The notes beneath the pieces are model-generated. The model did not search any database. It saw nothing but the letters and a program-made list of their open reading frames with translations, and was not told the origin of the DNA. Positions 44,708 through 56,360 of a stretch of 64,000 nucleotides of DNA are shown here, piece by piece. The translations under genes and the position numbers were made by a program. The first letter of the stretch is position 1; each line of letters starts with the position of its first letter. The stretch comes from Peromyscus leucopus (Eukaryota; Chordata; Mammalia; Rodentia; Cricetidae): the NCBI RefSeq assembly GCF_004664715.2, contig NC_051072.1, positions 40,791,142-40,855,141 on the forward strand. The letters run 5' to 3'.

Positions 44708-44935
44708 AAATATAGGTTCAAGTCTTGGCTCCATCATGTCTTAGCTGTGGGCTCCCTGATAATTGCTCAGTGTTCCTGAGCCTCAGTCTTTTTTTTTTTT
44801 TTTTTGTCTGTAAAATAGGCACAACAACATTACCAACCCCTAAGAGTTCAAGGAGAACATGTGAGACAGTCACAAGAAATAACTTGGCTTCATACCTGGT
44901 GCCCAGAGCCTAGCAGGTGCCAGCAAGTATTATCC
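44708..44935 (+). mobile_element. MIR SINE with expanded T run
   Basis: 'ggttcaagtcttggctccat', 'cctgagcctcagtc', a T run (44789-44805) where MIR has 'tttcctcat', 'gtctgtaaaataggcac', and the 3' 'gagcctagcaggtgcc'. Confidence 0.75.
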
Positions 44936-45039
44936 ATGTAAAAAGAGAGATGACCATCCCCAGTTCCCTCCAGGGATGCTAAGACTGACATACGACATCA
45001 GCAAAACAGCTTTTCTGAGCAGTCTCCATTCCCTACTAC

Positions 45040-45125
45040 GTGTGGTGTGGTACAATGAGAAGGATACTGGACATGGAGTTGGAAGACTCTAGACTCTCGT
45101 CTTCTGACCACTTAAGACTCAGCGA
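45040..45125 (+). mobile_element. Possible MIR 5' fragment
   Basis: 'tgtggtgtggtacaatgaga', 'aggatactggacatggagtt' and 'ggaagactctagactctcg' resemble a MIR/MIR3 start; the match is short. Confidence 0.45.
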
Positions 45126-45277
45126 AGGTAGCATCCCATTCCCCGAGGCGCCTTCCCTTCTAGCCCCCATACCCCCCCCCCAATGCCACTTTCTGGCTGC
45201 AGCAAGAAGGTCGTGGGAGCGACTCCTGTTTCCACTGGCTGGAGATCCAGCAGACTAACTTAGCAAGGAAAAGAAAG

Positions 45278-45395
45278 ATTGTGATACACTCCCGTCTCCT
45301 GTTATCCCACACGTGGGAGCTGAAGCCAGAGGGTCAAGAGTTCAAAGCTAGCTTAAGCTACATTGTAAGACTCAGCCTCAAAAGAAAAAAAACTA
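45278..45395 (+). mobile_element. Diverged B1/B4-like SINE
   Basis: 'gtgggagctgaagccagagg', 'gtcaagagttcaaagctagc' and 'gactcagcctcaaaagaaaa' keep the B1-type order. Confidence 0.6.
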
Positions 45396-45589
45396 GGAAG
45401 AAGAGAAAAGAAAGAAACAAAGGAAGGAAAGTACGCCCCAGATATATTAGAGGAAAAGGGTAAATCCCTGTATTGTTTGACCTGAATACTATGAGCATAT
45501 TGTTTTTTAATATTGAAAATAATTAAAATAAAAAAATAAGTGTTGAAATTGTAAACAATTTGGAGGGAAATAGATTAAAAACTCATTCA

Positions 45590-45845
45590 TCAATCCTTAC
45601 CTATAAGTATTGCTGTTAGCATTTTAATTTATATATTTTCCTGTTTCTTTTTTCTCCCCCTGGATGTTCACATCAAGTAAAAAATATGTAATTTTGTATT
45701 TACAAAATACAGCCAAACAAGCATGCTATCTTATAACTTCCCTCACTTGACAATCTCTTGTTTATATTTTTCCACATCATTAAAGTTTCCTCCATAATCT
45801 ACAGCTTGATTTTAATGACTGCTTGTTTTTTCTACACTCTACAGA
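45590..45845. mobile_element. Possible ancient mammalian LINE-like fragment
   Basis: 'atatgtaattttgtatttac', 'acttccctcacttgacaatc' and 'ttccacatcattaaagtttc' with 'gattttaatgactgc' resemble a widespread old LINE-derived block. Strand and family are uncertain. Confidence 0.35.
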
Positions 45846-45999
45846 GCCAAGCTTCTATTGCCGCACATTTTGGCTCTTCCTGGTCCCCCTATTGTAAGTA
45901 TTGACAGGCTTTTGGAGAATAACGCAAGGCTGAAATGTTTGGCTTGGTTTCTCCCTTTGGGGAGAGTCGGCTGTTGAGTCTTTTCTTCTCCCTCTTTGT

Positions 46000-46760
46000 A
46001 TCCTTTAGCTTTTGGGCGGAGGCCCAGAGAGCTCCACAAGGGGTAGTGTGTGTTTAAGAAACTCAGCTAAAGAAACAAACCGATTGCAAAGCGCTCTGAA
46101 CTCGGAGTGCTGGGAAAATGCTGAACATTGTAATTGGCCTAACGCTGCTCCTGTGAGAGATGCCATCTCCCTTGGCCTCCAAAGCCCTGGCCTGGATCGT
46201 AACTTTTTGCATCCAGCTGATGCCAGATAACTATTCACTACTTCAACAGTTAGATGCAACCCCCAGGATATTTCCTCAAGCCTTTCAAACACTCTTTGGA
46301 TATACTCACCGGGTCATCCTTGGAGATGAAAAGCCAAGCAGGATGACGCCAGCAAAACAGGACTGTGGGCTTTAGGTTTCGCGTAAAACGACGGCCTCCT
46401 TGGACGAGGCTGAAGCGTCCTCCCTGAGCCAGGCTGCGGGTCAGCGTTGACTCAGGAAGGAATGCCCCTGATGAGCCACGGGCATGCCAGAGAATGGCGC
46501 AGTGCATGCCAACGAGTAACCTCATACGATAACCAAGCACGAGCCCATCTGTGGACGCTTTGCGTAACAGCATATTTGGATTTGGGGCTTAGCTTTCAGG
46601 GCTTGTATTTCACGTTTGCCTGAGCATACTCCCAGCCTCCCGGGGCCCCTCCTGGGTGCCCTGTCTCTGCTTGCAAAGGGAGAGAGCAGCATTTCTAAGA
46701 GCTGGGACTTGGCTCTCCCCGGCAGGTAACACAAAGCTCGTCCAGGGTTCAGCTGTCTGG
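46000..46760. promoter_or_regulatory. Repeat-free, CpG-containing candidate regulatory block
   Basis: No repeat in about 760 bp and more CpG than its surroundings. Contains an AP-1 word in 'gcgttgactcaggaagg' and a C/EBP-like 'gctttgcgtaacagc' (46556-46570). Overlapping frames up to 107 codons lack domains. Enhancer function is inferred. Confidence 0.35.
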
Positions 46761-47209
46761 CTGAAACTCTTTCTGGCCTGTGCTACTTCTCCGTACATCC
46801 TGATTCTTGCTGATGGCCCAGCAATGTGGCCTAACAGAATTCTTAATAGGCAGCCTTGGCATTGTCATGACCTTGGAGGCACCTTAACAATGAGACTTGT
46901 TGACTGACAGCTGCCGATATGACAGATTCTGTGCAGTCACGGCTATAGTAACCGGCAAAGTATTATTGAAGCAGCAAGTATGTGGACAGCCGAGAGCTTC
47001 TGAAGGGACAACAAAGAGGTTTATACCCTTGCTAAGGTCCCTTACTCTTGACTGGGCCTTTCCTCTACAGATATCCTCCTACAAGCCCAAGTTGTGTGAT
47101 CTTATTTAGGACACACATGATGGTGATGCTTTCCTATGAATAATCACTGCAGAATGATTGCTGTGGTCAGGGCTCCCTTTGAGTTTGAAGTCAAAGACCT
47201 GGGCGGTAC

Positions 47210-47715
47210 TATGGTGATATTTTATTTGTACTGAAATGTGGTGATTTTTTTTTTCATGTTAATAAATAAAGTTGCCTGGCGGTCAGAGCTAATAGCAAGC
47301 CATAGCAGAAGCTGGGCAGTGGTGGCACATGCCTTTAATCCCAGCACTTGGGAGGCAGAACTAGGCGGATCTCTGTGTGTTCAAGGATACAGCCAACAAG
47401 GGAGACACATGCCTTTAATCTCAATACCAACCCTAGAAGACCTGGAGGTCTGTATAGACAGGCATGTATAGGCAGGTCTGTATAGAGGAGGTCATGTGGT
47501 TGGGTTTACAACCAATGAGAAGGCAGAACAGAAAGTCAATAAAAGGACAGATACACAGGAAGTAGGTCTCTTGCTGAGGGGAAGGACAGCAGCGGCAGTG
47601 AAGGGTAAGAAAGGTTTTAAGTCTCAGCTCTTACTGCTGCTCTGACCTCTTGGGCCTTTTAACTCTGCATTTGGGTCCGTGTTTCTTATTTAATAATAAG
47701 ACTGTTACGTCTACA
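47210..47715 (+). mobile_element. Solo LTR carrying an internal B1, copy 2
   Basis: 506 bp, flanked by a perfect 6-bp duplication CGGTAC (47204-47209, 47716-47721). It begins TATGG (TG changed to TA) and ends CA. 'ttaataaataaagttgcctg' is followed by a B1 segment ('gggcagtggtggcacatgcc') and a second 'catgcctttaatct' module. It aligns end to end with the copy at 33025. Confidence 0.75.
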
Positions 47716-47721
47716 CGGTAC

Positions 47722-48103
47722 ACCTCATCTGCACTGTCTCCAAGGTTATGGGTGTTTGTATAATGAAGATGGCAATAAATGAGTGTTCAAACAGCAATAC
47801 CTGTGACAGACAATGGCAAGCTGGTGACTACTGAAGAGCCTCCCAGTGAAGGAATCATTTATTTACATTCAAACTCTCAGTGAAAAGAAAGTGTTTCCTT
47901 AAGGTAGGGCCAGTGCTGCACTAGGACTCTGCATTTCCCCAGGAGAATAGGGTTGAAAACACAGAGTGCTCAACTAGAGGTACCAGAAGCTAGAGCATCA
48001 CTCAGCAGCATCCACACTGGAGGGACACAAAGCCTTTCTGACAATCAAGGGACAAGGACCCAACACTTAAATATATCACTTTACAAAAGAAATGAATTGT
48101 GCT
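47722..48103. other. Unique DNA
   Basis: No gene or repeat recognised. Confidence 0.45.
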
Positions 48104-48478
48104 GTCTTAGTTACCTTTCTGTTGTTGTGAAGAGACATCAAGACCACGGCAACTTACAAAAGAATGGATCTCATTGGGGGCTTGCTTACAGCCCCAGAGG
48201 GTTGAGTCCACAGTCGTCATGGTGAGCAGCATGGCAGCAGGCAGGCAGGCATGGCAGTGGAGCAGTGTCTGAGAGCTTACATCTGACCCACGAGCAGGAG
48301 GTAGAGAGGGAGCTGATACCGAATGTTTCCAGCTTTTGAAACCTCAAAGCCCATCCCCAGTGACACACCTCCTCCAATAAGACCATACCTCCTAATCCTT
48401 CCCAAACAGTTCCACCAACTGGGGACCAAACATTCAAACATATGAGCCTATGGAACTATTCACATTCAGACCACCACA
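48104..48478 (-). mobile_element. ERVL-MaLR LTR (rodent MT/ORR-like)
   Basis: On the minus strand it starts 'tgtggtggtctgaatgtgaa'. It then shows 'ataggctcatatgtttgaat', 'ggaaggattaggaggtatgg', 'ggaggaggtgtgtcactggg' and 'gggctttgaggtttcaaaag'. It ends near 'cttagttacctttctgttgt' on the plus strand. Confidence 0.65.
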
Positions 48479-48481
48479 GGA

Positions 48482-48563
48482 CGGGTGGATATGCAGCTTG
48501 GTGGTAGAGAACATGCCTAACATGTGCCAGGATTTAAGCTCCGTCCCTGGTACTGTGGGGTGA
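48482..48563 (+). mobile_element. ID SINE
   Basis: 'cagcttggtggtagagaaca', 'tgcctaacatgtgccagga' and 'tttaagctccgtccctggta' follow ID order with A and B box regions. Confidence 0.75.
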
Positions 48564-48607
48564 GAAAGAATATCTTTAATTCAGTGTCCCAAGAAAGGCT
48601 GACATTT

Positions 48608-48747
48608 GAGGCTAGTGAGATGTGTCAGTGGGTAAAGGTGCTTGCTGCCAAGTTGATGACCTGAGTTGTGTTCTCAGGACCTACATGGTAGAAGGAGAGA
48701 ATCAGCTCCTGCAAGTTGTCCTCTAACTTCCAGACATGAGCCATGGT

Positions 48748-48792
<45 letters not shown>

Positions 48793-48810
48793 TTATTAAA
48801 ACATCTTAAA
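48608..48810 (+). mobile_element. B2-superfamily (B3-like) SINE with (CA)n
   Basis: 'aggctagtgagatgtgtcag', 'aaggtgcttgctgccaagtt', 'ggtagaaggagagaatcagc' and 'tgcaagttgtcctctaactt', then (CA)n (48749-48790). Confidence 0.85.
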
Positions 48811-50285
48811 GAACCTGGAAAACTAGTGCAGTTAATAGTAAGACCTCATGGATTTTTTTGGTGTTCTCCAGAGCAGATGTAAAGAAGAACTAGATGTCTC
48901 TCACTCCCATCTGTTAAAGGTTACCTACTGCTAGTTCAAGAAGAACTTAGGGTTGATATTTGAAAACCTTATAGAATGTGCTAAGAAAAATAAAACTTCT
49001 TTCTTTCCCCAGAATTAAAAAGAGTCCCTCTAATACTTTCTAAATACAGAAAAACTCGGACTGGGTGGGAGCCTTACTATGGCTCTATTGTTATCCAGGG
49101 ATGAGAGGAGAGGGTGCCCAACCTAAGGGATGATCAATACTCTCTGTGCCACTGAATAGAGGCGAAGGCCAAAGCTGTCACTGAGGTAAAAATCCTTTCA
49201 TAGTAAAACATAAACTACTTGTATCTTGTAAGTGCAAGGATGAGGTATATTTTTTTCCCCTCAGCATTTTATTGGTAGTTTTAATTTCCACAAATCTCAA
49301 CAAGTTGATCCTATACCACCTCTGTACAAAGACATAAACTGAGGAAAGCGGAAATGGGGTACGTTCTCTGCATAGTTCACTCCGGAGATCAGTCACCCCA
49401 AAGGTCTCAAATTATAATTTGGTCTAAGAGGTTTGCTTTTAAGAATTATTTCTTTTACATGATAAAGAAAAAAAAAAGCAGGGTTTGAAGACATACTATC
49501 TGTAAAACTCCCTCAAATTTGTGATCATCAGGAAGCCTGCAGAGCTTGGTGTGGGAGCTACCTGTGCATGGCAAGGAGTCATTCTCAGACCCCAGGAGAA
49601 CAGGGGAACATGGCAGCAGTGTGGCCCTGTTTGGCCAAGAGCAGTTTGCTTCAGCTCCTGAACACTGGCTGCTCAGCTGGGTCATTCCTGCGTCCCTTAC
49701 ACAAGGAACTCCAGCAACAGCTGGGCCTGTGTGGAAGAGGTGTGGATGCCCAGGCCACCTCCCCGTCATGGTTCTTTGTTCACCTTGAGGACTGCTGTGG
49801 GGGAGGGGGGCTATCAAGCCATCTCATTTCCGGTGTCAGTGTCTTACCACTCCGTTTAACCCTGCCCCTGTGTGCTGAACTCTTATCGACCACGGTGCCG
49901 CGTTGCCTCTTGCTTCACTGTTTATCTAGTGGTTGTTTTCCCCTGGATTGCCTTCTGATGATCGGGGAATCACCCTCGTTCTAGAGAGCCAGTCCTTATC
50001 ACGTTTTCCCAGCGTAAAGACTAATAGAATCTCTCTTCCGGAGAGCAGAAGCAAGATGCACTTTCTCAACTCAGCCTCCTCAAGAGAAAGAACCTGCTGA
50101 TTTATGTACACAGGGTCTTACTTGCAAACTTGCACACACACGAACGGAGAGCAGCACCCCACGCCAAGAAGGCCATGCTCCATAATTGGTGTGAACTGCT
50201 GGATGGAATGACTGACTGATTTGACCAGCCTCTGGTTAGCCAATTGTATGGGAGAAAGCACCCGAGTGAGTGAGTTACAGTAGAC
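48811..50285. other. Unique DNA, no gene recognised
   Basis: Frames of 120 (minus, 49455-49817) and 138 codons (plus, 49568-49984) overlap on opposite strands and have no domain. Neither is supported as a gene. Confidence 0.45.
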
Positions 50286-50490
50286 CAGAGGTTCTCAATC
50301 TTCCTGATGCTGCGACCCTTTAACACAGCTCCTCACGATGTGGTGAACCCCAACCATACAATTATTTTCGTTGCTACTTCACAGCTGTAATTTTGCTACT
50401 GTTATTGAATCGTAATGTAAATAGTTGATATGCAGGGTATCTGAGATGCACTCCGAAGGGGTCAGGACCCACAGGTTGAGAACTTCTTCA
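50286..50490 (+). mobile_element. URR1-type DNA transposon (hAT-Charlie, non-autonomous)
   Basis: Inverted ends 'gaggttctcaatcttcc' and 'ggttgagaacttc' enclose the family body ('ccaaccatacaattatttt', 'cgttgctacttcacagctgt', 'aatcgtaatgtaaatag'). It has no transposase. Strand is nominal. Confidence 0.75.
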
Positions 50491-50723
50491 ATAGAGGGCT
50501 TCCTAGTTACTTTAGAATACTGGCTCACCTTGACGCTTTCAGATGGTATTCGCTGCAGCACATTGCTTAGCGACTCTTCCCTGTCGGGGGACGCATACAT
50601 GGCTGGAACCCTGCTTCTTCCTTTTTCGAGGTCGTCATTCTGTTCCCCACACCTAGGATTCCTTCGCTTGTCTAAGGTAAGTCCTTCTACAGAGGAGAAT
50701 GAAAATCACCAGTGAGTAGGGAA

Positions 50724-50748
50724 GGGGGACAGGGGATGGGGGTGGGGG
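50724..50748 (+). other. G-quadruplex motif
   Basis: Four runs of 5, 4, 5 and 5 G with loops of 3, 2 and 1 nt. Confidence 0.7.
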
Positions 50749-50982
50749 TGGTGGTGGTTAATTATTTCATTGTCGATAATTCTTCTCTGGAGTTGGCTGC
50801 CTTCTGTCTGAGTGACATGGAGGATGTCTGTGTTTCCACATTTCATCTGGACAGTGGGGAGAATAATAGGGTTAAGCTGGGGAAGCTGGGGACAATAATA
50901 AGGTTACGGCTCGCTGTGTGTTCAGAGCACTGCTTGGCACGATGTCAGCGCTCTCAACGTCCTCCTCCTCCTCCTCCTTTCT

Positions 50983-51177
50983 TAACGTGGATGGATGTTT
51001 TGCCTGCATGCATGTTTGTGTACCACACACATCCCTAGTGCCTGCCCAAGGAAGGCAGAGAAGTGCATCAGATCCCCTGAACTGGGTTATCAATGGTTGT
51101 GGTGCTGGGAAGGAACCCAGGTTCTCTGAAAGAACAGCCAATGCTCTTAGCCCACTGAGCCATCTCTCCAGCCCCCA
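50983..51177 (-). mobile_element. B3-type SINE
   Basis: Minus strand: 'gctggagagatggctcagtg' head, 'ctgggttccttcccagcacc', 'gatctgatgcacttctctgc' and 'catgcatgcaggcaaaacat'. Confidence 0.88.
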
Positions 51178-51254
51178 AACCCCTTCTCATTCATCGTCTT
51201 GGCACGGAGAAGGCTTCTTTATATTTATTCCATGTTACCTTACAAGGAAGGCTG

Positions 51255-52455
51255 TGTGGGCAGCACCATAGAGCCAACCCCATTGGCGGAGGTGCGGGTG
51301 AGCCAGCCCTGAAGTTGTTAGCATGGGAGAACTGTCTCCATTACCCATCTGTCATGTGGCGGCATGGGCAGGGAAGAGATGCCCCCTCCCAATCCTCCCA
51401 CCCCCTAACACCCCCCCCACCGTGCCCATCAATGCCTGAGGCCAGTGAGAGAGCTGGCCCTGAGGTCCTAAGTGCAGGAGAGCTGCCCCTGCCCACCAGC
51501 AGCTACAACAATTGGGAGAGCAGGCCCTGCACCTTGAGTGAGCAGCACAAAAGAGCCAGCCCCATTGGCAGAGGTGTGGGTGAGCCAGCCCTGACGTTGT
51601 GAGCATGGGAGAGAGCCGTTCCCATTACCTATCTGTCATGTGGCAGCATGGGCAGGGAAGAGATGCACCCCCTCCCTCAACATCTGAGGCAGGTGGGAGA
51701 GCTGGCCCTGAGGTCATAAGAGCCAGAGAGCTGGCCCTGCCCCTCCTCAGCACTCAGGAGAGTGGCCCTTACTCCACACCTGGGCAACAAAGTAGAACTG
51801 ACCCTGAAGGTGTAGGTGTGGGAGATCCAACCCAGAGGACACGAAAGCAGGAGAACTGGCCCCGCCCCTTGCCCATCCCTGCAAGGGGTGAACTCACCAG
51901 AACCGGGCAGGAGCGCTCACCCTGGTGGTGAGGACAAGGAAGAGCGGGCGGCCTGACCAACCCTGCAACTACCCAGGCCCAGAACCAGGGTCATGGGTTG
52001 GCCCACCCCAACATCCACTCCATCTGTGATCTGCTGGAGCACGTGAAGGGACCCGTCCTGCAGACTCAAAGCTGCAGGATCTCCACAACACAGGGCAACA
52101 GCAGGCTAACCAAGAGGAGTTCCAATGAGGGCCCAGCATTGATAGTGTAGCAGAAACCAGAGGAGTCGAACCAGACCCACGACTCTCTGCAATAACAGTT
52201 GCTGCAAGAAAAGATATACGGATTAAAGGGTTAATGTGTGACTCACTGTGTCACACTACAGCTTCCATGATGAGATTGGTTTTTCCTTCTCTCTCTCTCT
52301 CTCTCTCTTCCTCTTAATTAATTAATTAATTTATTTTTTATTTTGGTGGAGAGGTTGCAAGGGCAGAGGGTGGATATGAAGGTATGGGGAAGTGAGTGGG
52401 ACGGAGATGCATGATGTGAAAGACACAAAGAATAAACAAAAAGAAAGAAAAAAAG
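51255..52455 (+). mobile_element. LINE-1 (Lx-type) 3' UTR and tail, 5'-truncated
   Basis: The end 'gcagagggtggatatgaagg', 'gtgggacggagatgcatgat' and 'gtgaaagacacaaagaataa' is the rodent L1 3' terminus. Upstream lie GC-rich 'agagctggccctg' units typical of Lx 3' UTRs and the block 'gcaggatctccacaacacag'. A unit of about 125 bp at 51271 recurs at 51553. No ORF2 remains, so the copy is dead. Confidence 0.8.
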
Positions 52456-54530
52456 GTTATGGTGTGGATGGGACTAACTGCAAGCCCTCCCTCTGCTTTT
52501 CCAGTGGTGTCTCCTCCCTCCCTCCAAGGCCCACTATCTCCTTCTATCTCACCTAAGCCACAGACAACTCATCACATCACTGCTCCCTGAGGCCTTTGTA
52601 TTTAAACAAGGGCCACAGCTGGGAGCCAAAGCGTCACTTTTTTTTTAAAATTTCCTTACGGAGGTGGGGGATAGAAGGGTGTTTCCTGGACCCCTTAGAT
52701 CACACCCCATAGACGATTGCTTCCCTGATTGCTTCCCCCACATATCGATGATGATGCAGTCTGGCAAGGAGTCATTTGTACTGTCACAAGCTGAAATCTT
52801 GTCATCACCAGTCTCAACAATCTGAAAGAGAAAGCGTTCGCTTGGAGCGATAGCAAAACAAAGAGTGAACGTCCAGCAATGGGAGTTGAGCAATCCCCCT
52901 GCCCCAGGTACTAGAAGGAAGGTTCTGTGCATACTCAAGTGGAACGCGCAACCTGATCTTTGTCTTCAGGAACTTCACAGTTGAATGGAAGTGACAGAAC
53001 ACATCAGATGGTGATAAGAAACGTGTGTGAAAGGAAGACAGAGACATCCTGAGGAGCCTAGAGAACAGGGACCTTGCTCAAGGACTTGAAAGCCTAGGTT
53101 TTGAAAGGGCTGGTTGTCTACTGCCTTGGGCGTAGGTATGGGCGTGGGAAAACAACTGGGCCCAACCCTCTCTGGCTGGATGGCCCCAAGGCTGAAGCAA
53201 AGGGAACTTCACAGGAGAGAAATGGGAGCCTGAGCATCGGTAACTTACATCTACTTGACATCATCTTTAAGTTTTCATTGAACTTTTCCATTCTGCATCA
53301 GTCCCCTCAGTTCTTGGGTGGTCTGTCACGCCACTTCCTGCTACTTTGCTGTTGATGATGGGGAGGCTACTGGATCTTATTTCAAAGGGAGAGGATGAAA
53401 TTGAAACCAGAAAGGCTTTGTTATCACCAACTTTAAGAGTATCTCTATCCATCTCACTGTGTGTGCATCTCTGTCTGTCTCTCTCTCATAGTAGTGGTCG
53501 TAGTTACAGCTTTCCCCAGACTGGCATTTCTAGCTTGGAGCCTGTTTATTGGTAGTAGTGGTGGTGATAATGATAATAACGATGATGGTGGTGTTGATGA
53601 TGGTGGTACATGTGGTGTGCATATGTGTAGTAAACATTCGAAGTGGAAGTCTTCATAATTCAATGTAGATATGCAAACACAGCCCATTGATGTTAACAAA
53701 TAGAGACCAGATGCAAATAACTGACTGAAATATAACATGGAATAACTTGCCTGAACTAAAGGAAACTCTCCTCACCACCCTATTACATCATAAGAATTCC
53801 TTCCACTTGGAAATAAGCATTAGGAAGGATGTAGGAATGGTACTAATAAGATGTTTCAAGGAGTCATAAGTGACAACAGTAGTAGAACTGCTTGGGTTGC
53901 TCGAAGATTGCCTTGGAAACGACTGAAGTGATTTCATAGTATTGTGAAATCAGATGTGAATCCCTAGCAAACGTTAGGTGCCTCCAACCTCAGGAATGTG
54001 CGCAACGGGTAAAAATTAATTACAGCAGAAAATGACTCCACATGGAAGCCAATGACTCTGTGACTCACAGCCCAGTGCTCCCAAAAAAACTGGGTTCTTC
54101 ACAACTTGTTGAATTGGGTGTCAGTGAGATGGTGACGCTTGATGCTGTTCCCTGGGGCACTGGGTATTAACTGTTGGGCACAGACACCCAGGCGGTTGTT
54201 GAGTGAGGTGTGGTGGTGACTCCAAGAACAGCAGTGAGGCTGCCCCTCTCTGTGGACTATGAGGTTCCAGTGAAGTCAAAGAAAACAGAGGATATGGATT
54301 AGCTCACAGGAAGTCTCCAAACCTCACAGGCATCTTCTGCTGTCGTTTCCCAGAATGCTATTGCCTTGTGAAGGGCTAACAGAGAGGCTGAAGACGTCTT
54401 CGCGTGTGTAGTGGGCCAGATTTTCTACTGTTCGAATAATTCATAATTTTAAAAGCTCCCCTCCCCACTCACTTTTGCTGACTCGGGACTGTGAGTCTTG
54501 CGAACCTTCACAGGAAGCTGAGAAGAAAAG
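52456..54530. other. Unique DNA, no gene recognised
   Basis: Contains a T run (52638-52647) and a TGG/TGA-rich low-complexity tract (53552-53616). Short frames lack domains. The stretch 53990-54080 is mildly AT-rich and repeat-free. Confidence 0.45.
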
Positions 54531-54531
54531 G

Positions 54532-54651
54532 AAAAGCAGTGGGACTCAGGCATTAGAATGCTTGCCTAGTGTTTGTGAGGCCTTAAGTTCGATACCCAAC
54601 AAAGCAAAAGAAAAGAAAAGAAAATTATAAAGAAAAAAAAAAAAGAAAGAA
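54532..54651 (+). mobile_element. ID SINE
   Basis: 'gggactcaggcattagaatg', 'cttgcctagtgtttgtgagg' and 'ccttaagttcgatacccaac' with a long AAAAG/A tail. Confidence 0.75.
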
Positions 54652-55669
54652 GCTAACTCTGAGTAAAGAAAAAAAAATGCATACAAGTTAGGAAAGCCAG
54701 ACTCTAGAGAAGAATTTGGGGGCAAGTTCTCTGACTTAATCTCTGGAGTAGAAACAGGAAACAGGACATCCCTAGAAGGTTTTGCTGCCAGCAGCAGTGG
54801 AAGGTATGCAAAGCTTCCTCCATGAGGCTCTCCAGCATGTCCATGTTATTAACAGGAAGTTCTTCCTAAAGCCAACCCTAAATCCCTTCTCTGGTCGTTC
54901 TGGCTCATCCCTGACTTCCTGTTCTGAAGTGAAACAGGCAGGAATCTAATATTGCTGTTCTTACCTCCTTATTAAGTTTGCACCTATGAAGTCCTACCCT
55001 CAATCTTCTAGTTTGTGGACTATATAACCCCCAATTTTGTAAGCTTTTCCTTTTTTTTTTTTTTTTTAACAATTTCACATTTCTTAAGAGTCACAAACTT
55101 TTAGGAATAACTTCCGTATTACCATATAGATGGAGCTGTGCTAAGATAAACATTGTACCTGGTTCATAAAGCCACTGCCTCATTCGGAAATTCCAGCATC
55201 CTGGGCGCTCAGTCACTGGCAGTGTGGTAAGCTTCTCTCTTTTCTTTGGAGTCTGGAAGCGGGTGATAGCTCATGAGGCAGACTAATAAGATGCGCCCTT
55301 GTACTGATTAAACGTCCATTTTCTCCATGAAATGGCCGACAAGAGCCGGCTAAAGCTGCGAGGGAGCTTGGAGCAATTTCACAAACCTATCTCTTCCATT
55401 GAGCTCTATTTGTGGGCTTGGAGCTATTATTAGCGAAACAATGACTGGAAAATGTACCTGGGAGAAAATTAAAAAGAAATGTCAGACTTTTTTTTTTTAT
55501 CTTAAGAGAAAGATTTCTTTTTGAAAGTTTTTTTTTTTAAGACTATCCTCTTGGGGAGAAACAGAACTTCATAGTAGCCAGATGGCTCCATCCCCTGGGT
55601 ACCCGAGGAGGCAAAGTCAGCAGAGTTGTGCCTCAAAGACCTGCCTGTTGGCTTCTGTGTGGGTGACAA
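54652..55669. other. Unique DNA; 55230-55480 may be conserved non-coding
   Basis: No gene. The 55230-55480 block is repeat-free, with 'gtactgattaaacgtcca', 'gagcaatttcacaaacc' and 'gctattattagcgaaac', the texture of a conserved element. T runs flank it on both sides. Confidence 0.35.
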
Positions 55670-55671
55670 TG

Positions 55672-55715
55672 GCTGTGCTAGCCAGGGTTCTCTACAGGAC
55701 CACAAGTGATAGAAT

Positions 55716-55766
<51 letters not shown>

Positions 55767-56175
55767 TACACTCACACACACACTGGATGTAGTTCGGGTA
55801 GTCAACAATAGCTGTGTTGTCATGGAAAGGTCGCGAGTCTGGTGTTTGTTCAGCCCCCGAGGCTGGATGTCTCAGCAGTCCCAGTCTGGGGCTGGAGGAG
55901 CCCCAGGGGACTCCCGGAGTCTACATTGGAATCTGAAGAAGCAGGTTCTAATACCTGCAGCAAAGGCATGTCTCAACAGCAGGACAGATGAACTTGCCAG
56001 TGAGAGCGAGGGGAAGCAGGCAAACAGAGAAAGCATCCTTCCTCCATGTCCTGTGTGTGGGCTGTCCTAGAAGGTGGAGTCCAGACTGAAGGTGAGATTA
56101 AGAAAATCTATCCCAGGCATGCCCAGCAGCTCGGGTTTCAGCTCATTCCAGATGTAGTCAAGTGGACAACCGAGA
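55672..56175 (-). mobile_element. Rodent interspersed repeat (LTR-like), with (CA)n
   Basis: One end is 'ttccagatgtagtcaagtgg' plus 'acaaccgag', the other 'tagccagggttctctacagg' on the plus strand. Between are 'ggctggatgtctcagcagtc' and 'gaagcaggttctaatacctg'. I recognise the family pattern but not a secure name. (CA)n lies at 55717-55762. Confidence 0.5.
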
Positions 56176-56360
56176 GGAGTCCTTACAATGGCCAAGGCAG
56201 CCAGCAAGCTTAGGGACCTCTGCAGGGGACAATAGCATTTAGCAAAACATCTGAGTGGTCAGGCTTAGCATCCCTAAGTCACCCATCAATAGCAGTGTAA
56301 GTAGATGCCGACAGAGATGCAAAGGTACCCAGGAGTGGAGCAAAGCATGCATAAAAGTGT

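Noticed and set aside
48170..48260. Regular 'ggcagcaggcaggcaggcatgg' spacing as a CRISPR-like or satellite array
   Set aside because: Short imperfect CAGG repetition within a MaLR LTR; no repeat-spacer structure. CRISPR is not expected in a mammal.
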